A stretch of 64,000 nucleotides of DNA, taken from contig JACKHN010000025.1 of NCBI GenBank assembly GCA_020638975.1, positions 37,070 through 101,069 on the forward strand. Direction: 5' to 3'. Position numbers and translations under genes: made by a program. The notes beneath the pieces were generated by a model, which made no database searches, was not told the origin of the DNA, and saw only the letters and a program-made list of their open reading frames with translations. Positions 25,697 through 32,904 of the stretch are shown one piece after another. This DNA comes from Planctomycetaceae bacterium. Lineage in GTDB: Bacteria > Planctomycetota > Planctomycetia > Pirellulales > Pirellulaceae. Each line of letters begins with the position of its first letter. The stretch's first letter is position 1.

Positions 25697-26311
25697 TCAA
25701 GTCGTGCGTCTCGCGACCCCCGAACCCGTCACTAACTCTTCCAGTTGTTCATACGATTGAGCGCCGACAAGCCCTCGTTCCTCCAACACGAATGTTGGTA
25801 CGCTAGTAATATGGAGGTCTCGCGAACGCTGCCAATCTGCATCCACAGTTGAACGAAACAATCGCTGCTCGAGCACCTCCTTGGACTTCTCCGGTGAGAG
25901 CCCAACCCTCTCTGCGATGCCTATCAAATTGCCAACAGTGGACAGGTTCAGGTTGCTGACAAAGTAGGCATGAAACAGTGCCTGATGAATTCCGCTCCCT
26001 CTAGGTTGCGTGTCAGCCCAGGCAGCCAACTCTTGAGCTAGTCGGCTGTTATAGGTCATCGAACGCTCGCCATAGGGCAAACCCTCGTGTCGCATCAGCG
26101 TTTTCATCCGAGCCTGTGCCGCTGGAATGTCAACATTGCGACCAGCGAATAGCTCATCGAGTGACAAACCGCTTTGGGGAGTGTCAGGGTGCAAAGGGAA
26201 GTGGCGGTAAACGACTTCGATGTCGTACACTTGCCGCAATCGTTCTACACGCACGGTGCAGAGGTAGCACCACGGTCAGACATAGTCAGAGAACACTTCG
26301 AGGACGGGCAT
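25697..26311 (-). CDS. DsbA/FrnE-family oxidoreductase with in-frame TGA (candidate selenoprotein)
   Basis: The frame from ATG at 26311 reads MPVLEVFSDYV, then TGA (26278-26276), then PWCYLCTVRVERLRQ and on without a stop to 25697, 204 codons in all. FrnE-like DsbA proteins start with a beta strand ending in VFSDxVCPWCY, so the TGA falls exactly on the first active-site Cys of CPWC. Reading it as selenocysteine gives a U-P-W-C redox site. The rest of the thioredoxin/helical fold is intact, including RHFPLHPDTP and TSVPTFVLEERGLVGAQSYE. A stem-loop with SECIS-like geometry starts 14 bases after the TGA. Alternatives are a nonsense mutation (TGC to TGA) or an error, or initiation downstream. 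The role would be thiol-disulfide exchange. It lies 50 bases downstream of the disrupted lysE gene on the same strand. Confidence 0.8.
26244..26262 (-). promoter_or_regulatory. SECIS-like stem-loop after the in-frame TGA
   Basis: On the minus strand TCTGCAC (26262-26256) pairs with GTGTAGA (26250-26244), seven pairs with one G-T, around a five-base loop CGTGC. The loop begins 21 bases after the TGA and has G as its second base. Bacterial SECIS elements, as described, have an apical loop 16-37 bases after UGA and a G among the first loop bases, so the geometry fits. An alternative stem GGTGC/GCACC closer to the TGA fits less well. Confidence 0.55.
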
Positions 26312-26664
26312 GATGAGCGTACCTAACGAATGGTGGGGGAATGTTAATCTTCGAACGCGTTCAATTTGAAATGAACGGCTTGACGGCAATCCAGAAGCCG
26401 ACGAGGGCCAGCAGCACCCCAAAGCCAACATCCAAGTTGCGACTCCATTTATCCGAAGGCGATAGATACCGAACCAGTGAACCGGCTGTCGAGTGAACAA
26501 ACAACCCCATCGCGCCAACGATTGCAATTACTCCAGCAGTAATTACCGTCGGCTCGTCAGGGCGACTGGCAAACACCGTTAGCACGACGGGCGGATACTT
26601 AGGGTTGAAGCACTGAAATAAAACGCCTTTCGCGAACCTCGGTACCTGCACGTCTTGGGTTCCG

Positions 26665-27240
26665 CGGATAGCAATGGCACATTCTGAAGGTCTGGAATTT
26701 GAGAGTCAGCAAGGAAGCGACGGCAGGTTTGTGAGTGGTGTTCAGTTGGTCGAGGCAAGTGTCAATCGCGGCTTGGAAGTCGGCGTAGTTCGTATGGTGG
26801 CGCGAATTCAAAGCCTGCTTCTTGACGAACTTCCAAAGGCGCTCGATCAGGTTTAGGTTCGGGGAGTACGAGGGCAGAAACAACAACTCGATGTTCAACT
26901 GCTGCGCCACGTGTCGGACAAGCTGGCACTTCTGATACGCGGCGTTATCGAGTACCAGCGTGATCGGCGTCGCCAAGCCCAAGGCAGCTATTTTGTGCAA
27001 CAACTCGCAGACCGTGTGGCTATTGATGTAAGTCTGATTACAGACGCGGATCAGTTCCTGCGTGAGCGGGTTCACGGCTCCGAGAACATTGTATCTCTGG
27101 CGACCCGAAGCACCACGAACGAACAGCCGCGTCGCACTCCAGACCCAACCCAAAAACGACGCCAACACGAAATGGGCCGCATCGACGAACAACACGGTTC
27201 GTTTTCCGGCTTGAGCTTCGGCGAGTCGCGGTTCAAGCTC
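26665..27240 (-). CDS. IS630 transposase, DDE catalytic part (frame 2)
   Basis: The continuation of the transposase is in the frame one base ahead of the N-terminal part. The DDE catalytic triad is visible: VLFVDAAHFVLASF (first Asp), PITLVLDNAAYQKC (second Asp) and SPNLNLIERLWKFVKK (Glu), which is the IS630/Tc1 signature. The frame overlaps the end of the N-terminal ORF around 27233-27245. The open frame runs through the element's left end into the flank (to 26599), so its own stop is lost or lies in the flank. The start given is the probable shift point, not an initiation codon. Confidence 0.8.
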
Positions 27241-27724
27241 TGTCTTTAAGAAAATCCGCCTGCGTGGCGGCGTGTTCTTCCACGGATTTCTTGGGCGGCA
27301 CGGGAATCGCTGCGACCTTCCGCCAACGAAGCCCCAGTGTCTCGCGCAGAAATCGCCGTACTTGAGTCTTCTGACGACGGACGCCGGTGAGTTGCTCAAT
27401 GCGGTCGCAAGCCTCCGCAACGACCTTGGGAGGCCGCTGGCGGAATTCTTCTTCGAGCGACTGGCGGTGCGGAGCGAAGGCGTTGACGCGACCTTTCTCA
27501 TGAAACTGCCGCACGGCTTCGAGCCGACCTTCGGCAAAGACGTCCAACACTCGTTGCACCGTCCGTCGCGACGCACCCGCCAATTCAGCAATCCGCTGGT
27601 GAGTTTCGCCATGCTGCTTCAGCCACAAGATCTCCATCCGCCGCTGGACGCGGGGATTCGGATGGTAAAAGCGTTCTTTGGCGATGACACGACGTTCTTC
27701 GTCCGTGAATTGAAATCGGCGCAT
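27233..27724 (-). CDS. IS630 transposase, N-terminal DNA-binding part (frame 1)
   Basis: From ATG at 27724 the protein starts MRRFQFTDEERRVIAKERFY. It has a helix-turn-helix (HGETHQRIAELAGASRRTVQ) and the second winged region up to LRETLGLRWRKVAAIPVPP, ending at 27233 after 163 residues. The catalytic part is in another frame. The transition needs a +1 (or -2) shift near TTTTCTTAAAG at about 27241. This could be programmed frameshifting, slippage or a mutation. The frame is open upstream to 27805, but that covers the element end. Confidence 0.82.
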   Translation of the reverse strand: MRRFQFTDEERRVIAKERFYHPNPRVQRRMEILWLKQHGETHQRIAELAGASRRTVQRVLDVFAEGRLEAVRQFHEKGRVNAFAPHRQSLEEEFRQRPPKVVAEACDRIEQLTGVRRQKTQVRRFLRETLGLRWRKVAAIPVPPKKSVEEHAATQADFLKDRA

Positions 27725-28216
27725 CCTTGCGTCTCCCAAAAAACCGGGTGGCTCTCCAGCACTGTACTGATTGTTATCTACAACTGCCGTTTCCACCCAC
27801 ATCAATTTGTGCCAGTATCAAGCGTGTCCGGTATACCTGCACGTCTTGGGTTCCGACGCGTTCGATAGGCTAGTCGAACACCCAAGTAAACGATGAACAA
27901 GCCGCCCATCACCCGAATAACGGCCAAACCGTACGGGGCAAACGCTGCGAGTTGGTGCGTTACGAGTCCCAGTAAGAACGCCACGATGAAGTAGACGACA
28001 ATGATACCAAGTTGAAAGCTAAGAACGCGGGCAAACCCGAAACGTGCCGCCAAAGCGAAGGTGACAAGATTCGCGGGGCCGGGACTCAGCAAGAGTGGCA
28101 GGACGATGATGAACGTGCTAATCACATGGGGCTCTGAGTTTTTGGACGCCCGAAACGCGAAGAATGCGGGGCTGCTGGCCTTGGAACGCGGGGCATCTAG
28201 AGTATGGTATTAATCC

Positions 28217-28789
28217 ATGACGATTCAAGCATTAATCTTCGACTGTGACGGCACGCTGACCGACTCGATGTATGCCCACTACGTTGCGTGGCGCGAGGTG
28301 TTGGTGGCATATGGTATGGAGTTGAACGAACAGCGATTCTACCGCTATTCTGGGACACCATCGCGTCGCGTTATTCCGATGCTCGCTAGCGAACAAGGTA
28401 TCGTCTTGGACTTTGAACGCGCTAACGAGGACAAAGAAAAGACGTTTCTGAACTCCATCCATCTTCTAAAGCCGATTGAGTCCGTTGTGCGGATCGCTGA
28501 AGAGCATCGCGGCAGACTAAAGATGGCGGTCGCGAGTGGAGGGGTCCGGGAGATCGTTCACCGACAGCTAGAACAGATCAACATCTTCGATTGGTTCGAG
28601 ACGATCGTCACGGCGGAAGACACCGAGCGGCATAAGCCCGATCCAGACGTCTTTCTCGAGGCCGCGCGCCGACTCGGCGTGCATCCATCGGCCTGCCGCG
28701 TCTATGAAGATGGCGATCCTGGAATTGAAGCCGCGCGACGTGCGGGGATGGAATGCATTGATGTCCGCGAGATGAGCAGACTACGCTAG
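28217..28789 (+). CDS. HAD-superfamily hydrolase, beta-phosphoglucomutase-like
   Basis: This 190-residue HAD hydrolase has motif I DCDGTLTDSM (9-18), with nucleophile Asp9 and acid/base Asp11. Motif II is MAVASGG, and motifs III/IV are KPDPDVFLEAA and YEDGDPGIEAARRAGM. The helical cap between residues 18 and 90 places it with the beta-phosphoglucomutase/phosphatase subfamily (PGMB/YcsE-like). It is a small-molecule phosphatase or phosphoglucomutase; the substrate is not evident. It is a single gene, divergent from lysE, starting 17 bases after a stop-rich AT stretch. Confidence 0.88.
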   Translation: MTIQALIFDCDGTLTDSMYAHYVAWREVLVAYGMELNEQRFYRYSGTPSRRVIPMLASEQGIVLDFERANEDKEKTFLNSIHLLKPIESVVRIAEEHRGRLKMAVASGGVREIVHRQLEQINIFDWFETIVTAEDTERHKPDPDVFLEAARRLGVHPSACRVYEDGDPGIEAARRAGMECIDVREMSRLR

Positions 28790-28817
28790 GACTCAAAACA
28801 TTCCGCCCGATCGCAGA

Positions 28818-30014
28818 CTACAGTTTGCGACGCTCGAGCAAGACAACCGACGTATCATCATGGCGCCCGCTGCCTGCCGTTGCGGCGTTCGAATCGTCAA
28901 AGAGCTTCTGAAGCGCGTCGGCAAGCGGCAACTTACTGCTCTCTTGCAGTGACTTCATGATGCCTTTGATGCCGAACTGATCGTGCTCCATGTCGCCATC
29001 GGCGGGGAACGCTTCGTCGAGTCCATCAGTGAAAATCAACAAACGCGAGTTCTCAGGAATGTCGCTGACAACTTCTTCGTACTCCCAATCCTCGTCGATT
29101 GCCAGCGGCAATCCGCCCTCTTCTTCACCGCCCAATTCGTGACACTCGTTCGTTTCCAGGTTCAGCAGAATCGGCATGGGAGCACCCGCCGCAGTCCACT
29201 TCAACTTGTGATTCGCCAAGTCGACGGTCGAATACAGCAACGTAATAAAACCGCCTTCGTCTTGAACAATGTCGCTCGTACACAACTGACGGTTCACTTG
29301 GGAAACAAAGTCGGCAGTGTTCGGATATCGTTGATCGCGAATCATCCGGATGAAAGTGTGCATCGTCATGATCGACATGCACGCCTTGACGCCGTGGCCC
29401 GACGCGTCTCCGACCAGCAGAATCAACTCGGTGTCGTTCAAATTGAAGGCGTCGTAGTAGTCACCACCAGCCATAATGACCGGATTTGCACCCGAAACAC
29501 GAATTTGCGACGGTTCGTAGCGGCCAACGACTTCATAGCCCACAGGTGCCGGTAAATCCTTAGGAATGACGGACTCTTGCAGGCGCCGCACGGAATCGAC
29601 TTCTTCGGTCAATCGCTCGGCGAGCATCCGCGAACGTTGCGCGATGACCGCCGCTTGAGCTGCCTCAATCATCGAAGGAAGCAAGAAAATATAGTCGCCT
29701 TCGGCGTCTCGCATCAGATGCGAGTGCAAACCGTTAGAGATAAATTTGGCAAGATTCGTAAACTCGCCTTGCTTCCACACGCCGATCGTCGGAATGTTGG
29801 CTTGGGCTTCCTGAACCTGTAGGAAAACGTCGAGGGACTCTTCCTCATTGGGAAAATTCGTCGCCATGAGCACGACATCCCATTTTTTCTCGGTCGCCAA
29901 TCTGAGAAATTCAGCCGCATCGGTAGCGATCTCGATTTCGACCTCGTCGACATCAAGAATCAAATTCAGCGTTTCGGCTTCGATCTCGTCGTCCCAGCCT
30001 ACGAGCACGCGCAT
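28818..30014 (-). CDS. SpoIIE/RsbU-type serine phosphatase with receiver-like N-terminus
   Basis: In this 398-residue protein residues 1-130 resemble a degenerate response-regulator receiver (MRVLVGWDDEIEAETLNLIL, KKWDVVLMATNFPNE). A short helical linker SVRRLQESVIPKDLP leads to a PP2C-type phosphatase. Metal-binding motifs are VIMAGGDYYDAF (about 185-196), LLVGDASGHGVKA, FTDGLDEA and GRHDDTSVVLL. Such phosphatases dephosphorylate STAS antagonists in partner switching. The STAS and RsbW-like proteins encoded at 24-25.5 kb are candidate partners. The receiver lacks the usual paired acidic residues at the start, so control by phosphorylation is doubtful. Confidence 0.9.
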   Translation of the reverse strand: MRVLVGWDDEIEAETLNLILDVDEVEIEIATDAAEFLRLATEKKWDVVLMATNFPNEEESLDVFLQVQEAQANIPTIGVWKQGEFTNLAKFISNGLHSHLMRDAEGDYIFLLPSMIEAAQAAVIAQRSRMLAERLTEEVDSVRRLQESVIPKDLPAPVGYEVVGRYEPSQIRVSGANPVIMAGGDYYDAFNLNDTELILLVGDASGHGVKACMSIMTMHTFIRMIRDQRYPNTADFVSQVNRQLCTSDIVQDEGGFITLLYSTVDLANHKLKWTAAGAPMPILLNLETNECHELGGEEEGGLPLAIDEDWEYEEVVSDIPENSRLLIFTDGLDEAFPADGDMEHDQFGIKGIMKSLQESSKLPLADALQKLFDDSNAATAGSGRHDDTSVVLLERRKL

Positions 30015-30167
30015 CGTCTATGATCCTGCTTGAAAAGATTCTTCCGTTCCTCTGACGCATCGACTCATGATAAGTCGAGCGATGTCCGTGCCATCATAAA
30101 CGAATCCGCGACTGATTGCACGGGGCCGATATCGCTCAAAGCGGGGGCTTTTTCCTCGACGTCCTAG

Positions 30168-31058
30168 TTAGCTCGACGAATCTGCGCGATCAGGCCGACT
30201 TTTCCTGCCCTCCCCATGCCTCAACCTCAAATTCAGGATCTCGACCGCAATCGCGAAGGCCATCGCAAAGTAGATGTAACCCTTGTTGAAATGCGTTCCG
30301 ATGCCTTCGGCGACCAGCATAACGCCAATCAGAATCAAAAACGACAGGGCCAGCATCTTGAGCGTCGGGTGATCAGAGACGAATTTGCTGACCGGCTCGG
30401 CAAAAATCATCATTACGGCGACGGCCAGGACGATTGCCGTAACCATGACGCTCAGCCCTTTCAAGTAGTTTTCCCCTTCCGCCTCGACCATGCCGACTGC
30501 CGTGATGACCGAGTCGATCGAGAAAACGATGTCCATGCCGGTAATTGTCACAATTGCGGCACCAAAAGTCGTCACCGCCTGGGACGAATGACTCGCCGAC
30601 TTGCCATGAAATGCTTCGTGGATTTCTCGGACGCTGCTCTGGATCAGAAACAGACCGCCAGCTAGAAGAATGATATCTTTCCAGGAAACACCAGCCATCT
30701 CCTCAATGGTGTGTATCCACATCGTGAGTTCGAATCGTTTCGCGTGCGAATCGTGGGCTTCTTGGCTGTCAGCGGCAGGCAGGGCCGCGATTTCGGCTTC
30801 CGCCTCCGCGATCCACTCCGCTTTCGGGAATCCGAGATCGGCGAGGTCGTAGAATGGTTCGTCAGCCTGGAGAATCAGTGAAAGTGTGAATAGCAACGCG
30901 ATTCGCATCACCATCGCCATCAGCAAACCGATTTTTCGAGCCTTGGGCTGTTGCTCCATCGGCAGGCGACTGGTCACGATGGCGATAAACACGATGTTGT
31001 CGATGCCGAGTACGATCTCCATCGCGGCGAGTGCGACCAGGGCAATCAGCAGTTCCAT
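30168..31058 (-). CDS. TerC-family integral membrane protein
   Basis: This 296-residue polytopic membrane protein has the TerC signature ALAAMEIVLGIDNIVFIAIV (9-28). The second conserved acidic motif is GMDIVFSIDSVITAVGM (about 175-191). TerC proteins are linked to metal (Mn) export or tellurite resistance. About seven hydrophobic segments are seen, with an acidic loop (WIAEAEAEIAALPAAD) not usual in TerC. No yybP-ykoY riboswitch was recognised upstream. It is a single gene. Confidence 0.92.
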   Translation of the reverse strand: MELLIALVALAAMEIVLGIDNIVFIAIVTSRLPMEQQPKARKIGLLMAMVMRIALLFTLSLILQADEPFYDLADLGFPKAEWIAEAEAEIAALPAADSQEAHDSHAKRFELTMWIHTIEEMAGVSWKDIILLAGGLFLIQSSVREIHEAFHGKSASHSSQAVTTFGAAIVTITGMDIVFSIDSVITAVGMVEAEGENYLKGLSVMVTAIVLAVAVMMIFAEPVSKFVSDHPTLKMLALSFLILIGVMLVAEGIGTHFNKGYIYFAMAFAIAVEILNLRLRHGEGRKSRPDRADSSS

Positions 31059-31247
31059 AACTCCAACTTTCGTAAGTGTGCTCGGAAGTTTCTTCGATTA
31101 ACGGCAAGCTGAAAGCGACGCCAATTGCGTCAGCCAGTTCAGGCACGTTGATAAACGGACGCCCCGAAAAAGTAAAGCCAGTCTCAGCATCGGAATCGGT
31201 ACACGGTCGAGTTCGAAGCGACCAATATATTTGTCGAATACCCGATG

Positions 31248-32612
31248 CTATTCAAACTCACCCCAGACTTTAGGCACTCGGAACATATTGGGTGCTCGGT
31301 TCGGTGGGATGTTGGCGGGCGATGCTTCCCGAGAAAGTTGCGTGAGTTGTTGCTGAAGTCGTTGAAATGCGGCGTGCTCCTGTTCTTTAAGATCCTTCGT
31401 CTCAGAGATGTCGTCGCGAATATTATACAACTCCCACTTCTCGTTCGCGGGCGCAGTCGTCTCGTTGGCCCCGACGTGGCCGTTGTGAATTAGCTTCCAA
31501 TCGCCAACGCGGATTGCACCGTGAAACGGAGTCACATTGTGCAAGATAAACTCATGTGGCGAAGGTCGGTCGTGGGCGATGGTCGGCCAAGCGTCGCGAC
31601 CGTCGAGCGGCTTGTCCTGTCGCGGTGCAATGCCGGTGAGCCCAAGGACAGTGGGGTAGATGTCGACGATGTGCAGCGGTTCGTTCACGTGCTTACCTGG
31701 CGTCAGGACGCCATCCCAGACTGCAATGGCTGGCACCCGAACGCCACCCTCGTACAACGTTGCTTTGCCATCACGCAGTTCACCATTCGAACCCAGACTT
31801 GGAATCCCGCCATTGTCGGAACAGAAAAAGACCAAGGTTCGATTAGCCGGAAAATGCTGCTCCAACGCGGCGACGATCACGCCAACGGCCTGATCCATAC
31901 GATCTACCATCGCCGCGTAGGTGCGTCGCTGCCTATTCGTCATGCTCGCATACTTTGCGATCGATTCATCGGGGGCTTGTAGCGGCGTGTGTGGCGCGTT
32001 GAACGGGACATAAAGGAACAGCGGCTTGCTCTTGTCGTGCAACGCGAGTATCTGGGCTGCTTCGCGCCCAATCAGATCGGTCGTATATCCCTCCTCATGC
32101 AATGCCTTGTCATTGCGGTGCCAATCATGTCCACCATCGCGGGCGTGTGTGAAGTAGTCGAGTGCTCCGTTGTAGTGCCCATATTGATGCGAAAATCCAC
32201 GTCGCGATGGCAGGTACTCTGCCGCAGCGTGCCCCAGATGCCACTTTCCGCAGATCGCGGTAATATAGCCGCCATCACGTAGCACGGCTGGCAGCGTTTG
32301 TTCGTCGAGTGGTAAGCCATACCGAGCCCACGGTCGGACGACACCGCACTGCAATCCATACCGCATGGGGTAACGCCCGGTCATCAAGCTGGCGCGAGTC
32401 GGTGAGCATACGGGCTGGACATAGAACTGGTCGAGTTGCGTCCCACGCTGGGCGAGTCGATCGATGTTGGGCGTCTGAATCTCGCTGCCGTGATAGCCCA
32501 CGTCTCCCCATCCGAGATCGTCAGCACAAATGAAAACGATGTTAGGCATATCGGCAGCGAAGGACGCAGCTGAAAGCAAGAGCAAGAATAGAGGCAGAAT
32601 CATTCTGTTCAT
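31248..32612 (-). CDS. Secreted arylsulfatase (formylglycine-dependent)
   Basis: This 454-residue sulfatase begins with a signal peptide MNRMILPLFLLLLSAASFAA. The metal-binding IVFICADDLGWGDVG (Asp31, Asp32) and the formylglycine motif CSPTRASLMTGRYP (Cys69) are intact. GKWHLG follows, and SDNGG is the second metal site. ATG at 32612 is preferred because it starts the signal peptide; the frame extends to 32675 without support. Planctomycetes carry many such sulfatases for algal and mucin polysaccharides; the substrate cannot be assigned. It is divergent from the TlpA-like gene, with composite repeat copy 2 between them. Confidence 0.93.
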   Translation of the reverse strand: MNRMILPLFLLLLSAASFAADMPNIVFICADDLGWGDVGYHGSEIQTPNIDRLAQRGTQLDQFYVQPVCSPTRASLMTGRYPMRYGLQCGVVRPWARYGLPLDEQTLPAVLRDGGYITAICGKWHLGHAAAEYLPSRRGFSHQYGHYNGALDYFTHARDGGHDWHRNDKALHEEGYTTDLIGREAAQILALHDKSKPLFLYVPFNAPHTPLQAPDESIAKYASMTNRQRRTYAAMVDRMDQAVGVIVAALEQHFPANRTLVFFCSDNGGIPSLGSNGELRDGKATLYEGGVRVPAIAVWDGVLTPGKHVNEPLHIVDIYPTVLGLTGIAPRQDKPLDGRDAWPTIAHDRPSPHEFILHNVTPFHGAIRVGDWKLIHNGHVGANETTAPANEKWELYNIRDDISETKDLKEQEHAAFQRLQQQLTQLSREASPANIPPNRAPNMFRVPKVWGEFE

Positions 32613-32691
32613 GGGTGCTTTACCCTGGAGTTTAGAACGGTGCCGAAGTTTAACCGACCACTTCGCTCTGGCCAACTCATGCCAGCTTCGC

Positions 32692-32790
32692 TAGTGGTAG
32701 AGTTTGAAATTCCGGAAAGATAGGACGGCCACCCTTGGCCGGATTTTGTCGGGCAGGAGTGCCCGACTTACGGCAAAGTCTACCACTACC
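32692..32790. repeat. Composite palindromic element, copy 2
   Basis: Outer arms TAGTGGTAGA (32692-32701) and TCTACCACTACC (from 32779) enclose AGGACGGCC...GGCC and GTCGGGCAGGAGTGCCCGAC (32749-32768), in the same order as the element at 2505-2592. The inner 40 bases are nearly identical between the copies. The left spacer is about 12 bases longer here. In the outer arms C/G of copy 1 is replaced by G/C on both sides. It sits between divergent genes. Confidence 0.87.
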
Positions 32791-32904
32791 CCAGCTTCGA
32801 ACTGAATTCGGCACAGTCATTCCGTGACCTAGACTTCCCAAGGACACTCCTCCGTCGAGAGGGACGTAATGCCCGATAATCGCGATCATGATGGAAGTAA
32901 CGAG

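Larger units (their letters stand above)
26643..27855 (-). mobile_element. IS630-family insertion sequence bounded by 22-bp direct repeats
   Basis: The segment carries an IS630-type transposase in two frames and interrupts lysE. The same 22-base sequence (TACCTGCACGTCTTGGGTTC + CG) occurs at 26643-26664 and 27834-27855 in direct orientation. Between them are 1169 bases. IS630 elements normally duplicate only TA. Inside, CGGA...TGGCACA occurs near both ends in inverted orientation and may be the terminal repeats. Because excision of both 22-base copies restores the lysE frame, both copies seem to have come with the insertion. Exact ends remain uncertain. Confidence 0.8.
26361..28125 (-). pseudogene. 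LysE/RhtB-family exporter gene split by an IS630-like element
   Basis: The 5' part (28125 to 27856, GTG start) encodes PLLLSPGPANLVTFALAAR and the TM segments up to YLGVRLAYRTR. The 3' part (26642 to 26361) continues PRFAKGVLFQCFNPKYPPVV and three further hydrophobic segments to a natural stop. Removing bases 26643-27855 joins the two parts in frame as ...YRTR|PRFAKG.... LysE/RhtB proteins export amino acids or related solutes; the intact gene would be about 184 residues, slightly short for the family. The interruption destroys the central region, so the gene should be non-functional. Confidence 0.85.

Noticed and set aside
26256..26276. Stem GGTGC/GCACC right after the TGA as SECIS
   Set aside because: Its loop would begin only about 10 bases after the TGA and has no early G; the later stem fits the bacterial SECIS model better.
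26643..27855. 22-base repeats as ordinary target-site duplication
   Set aside because: IS630 elements duplicate TA only, and one remaining copy would leave lysE out of frame.
31059..31247. yybP-ykoY Mn riboswitch ahead of terC
   Set aside because: Riboswitches of this class are common before terC, but the conserved core sequences were not found in this gap.
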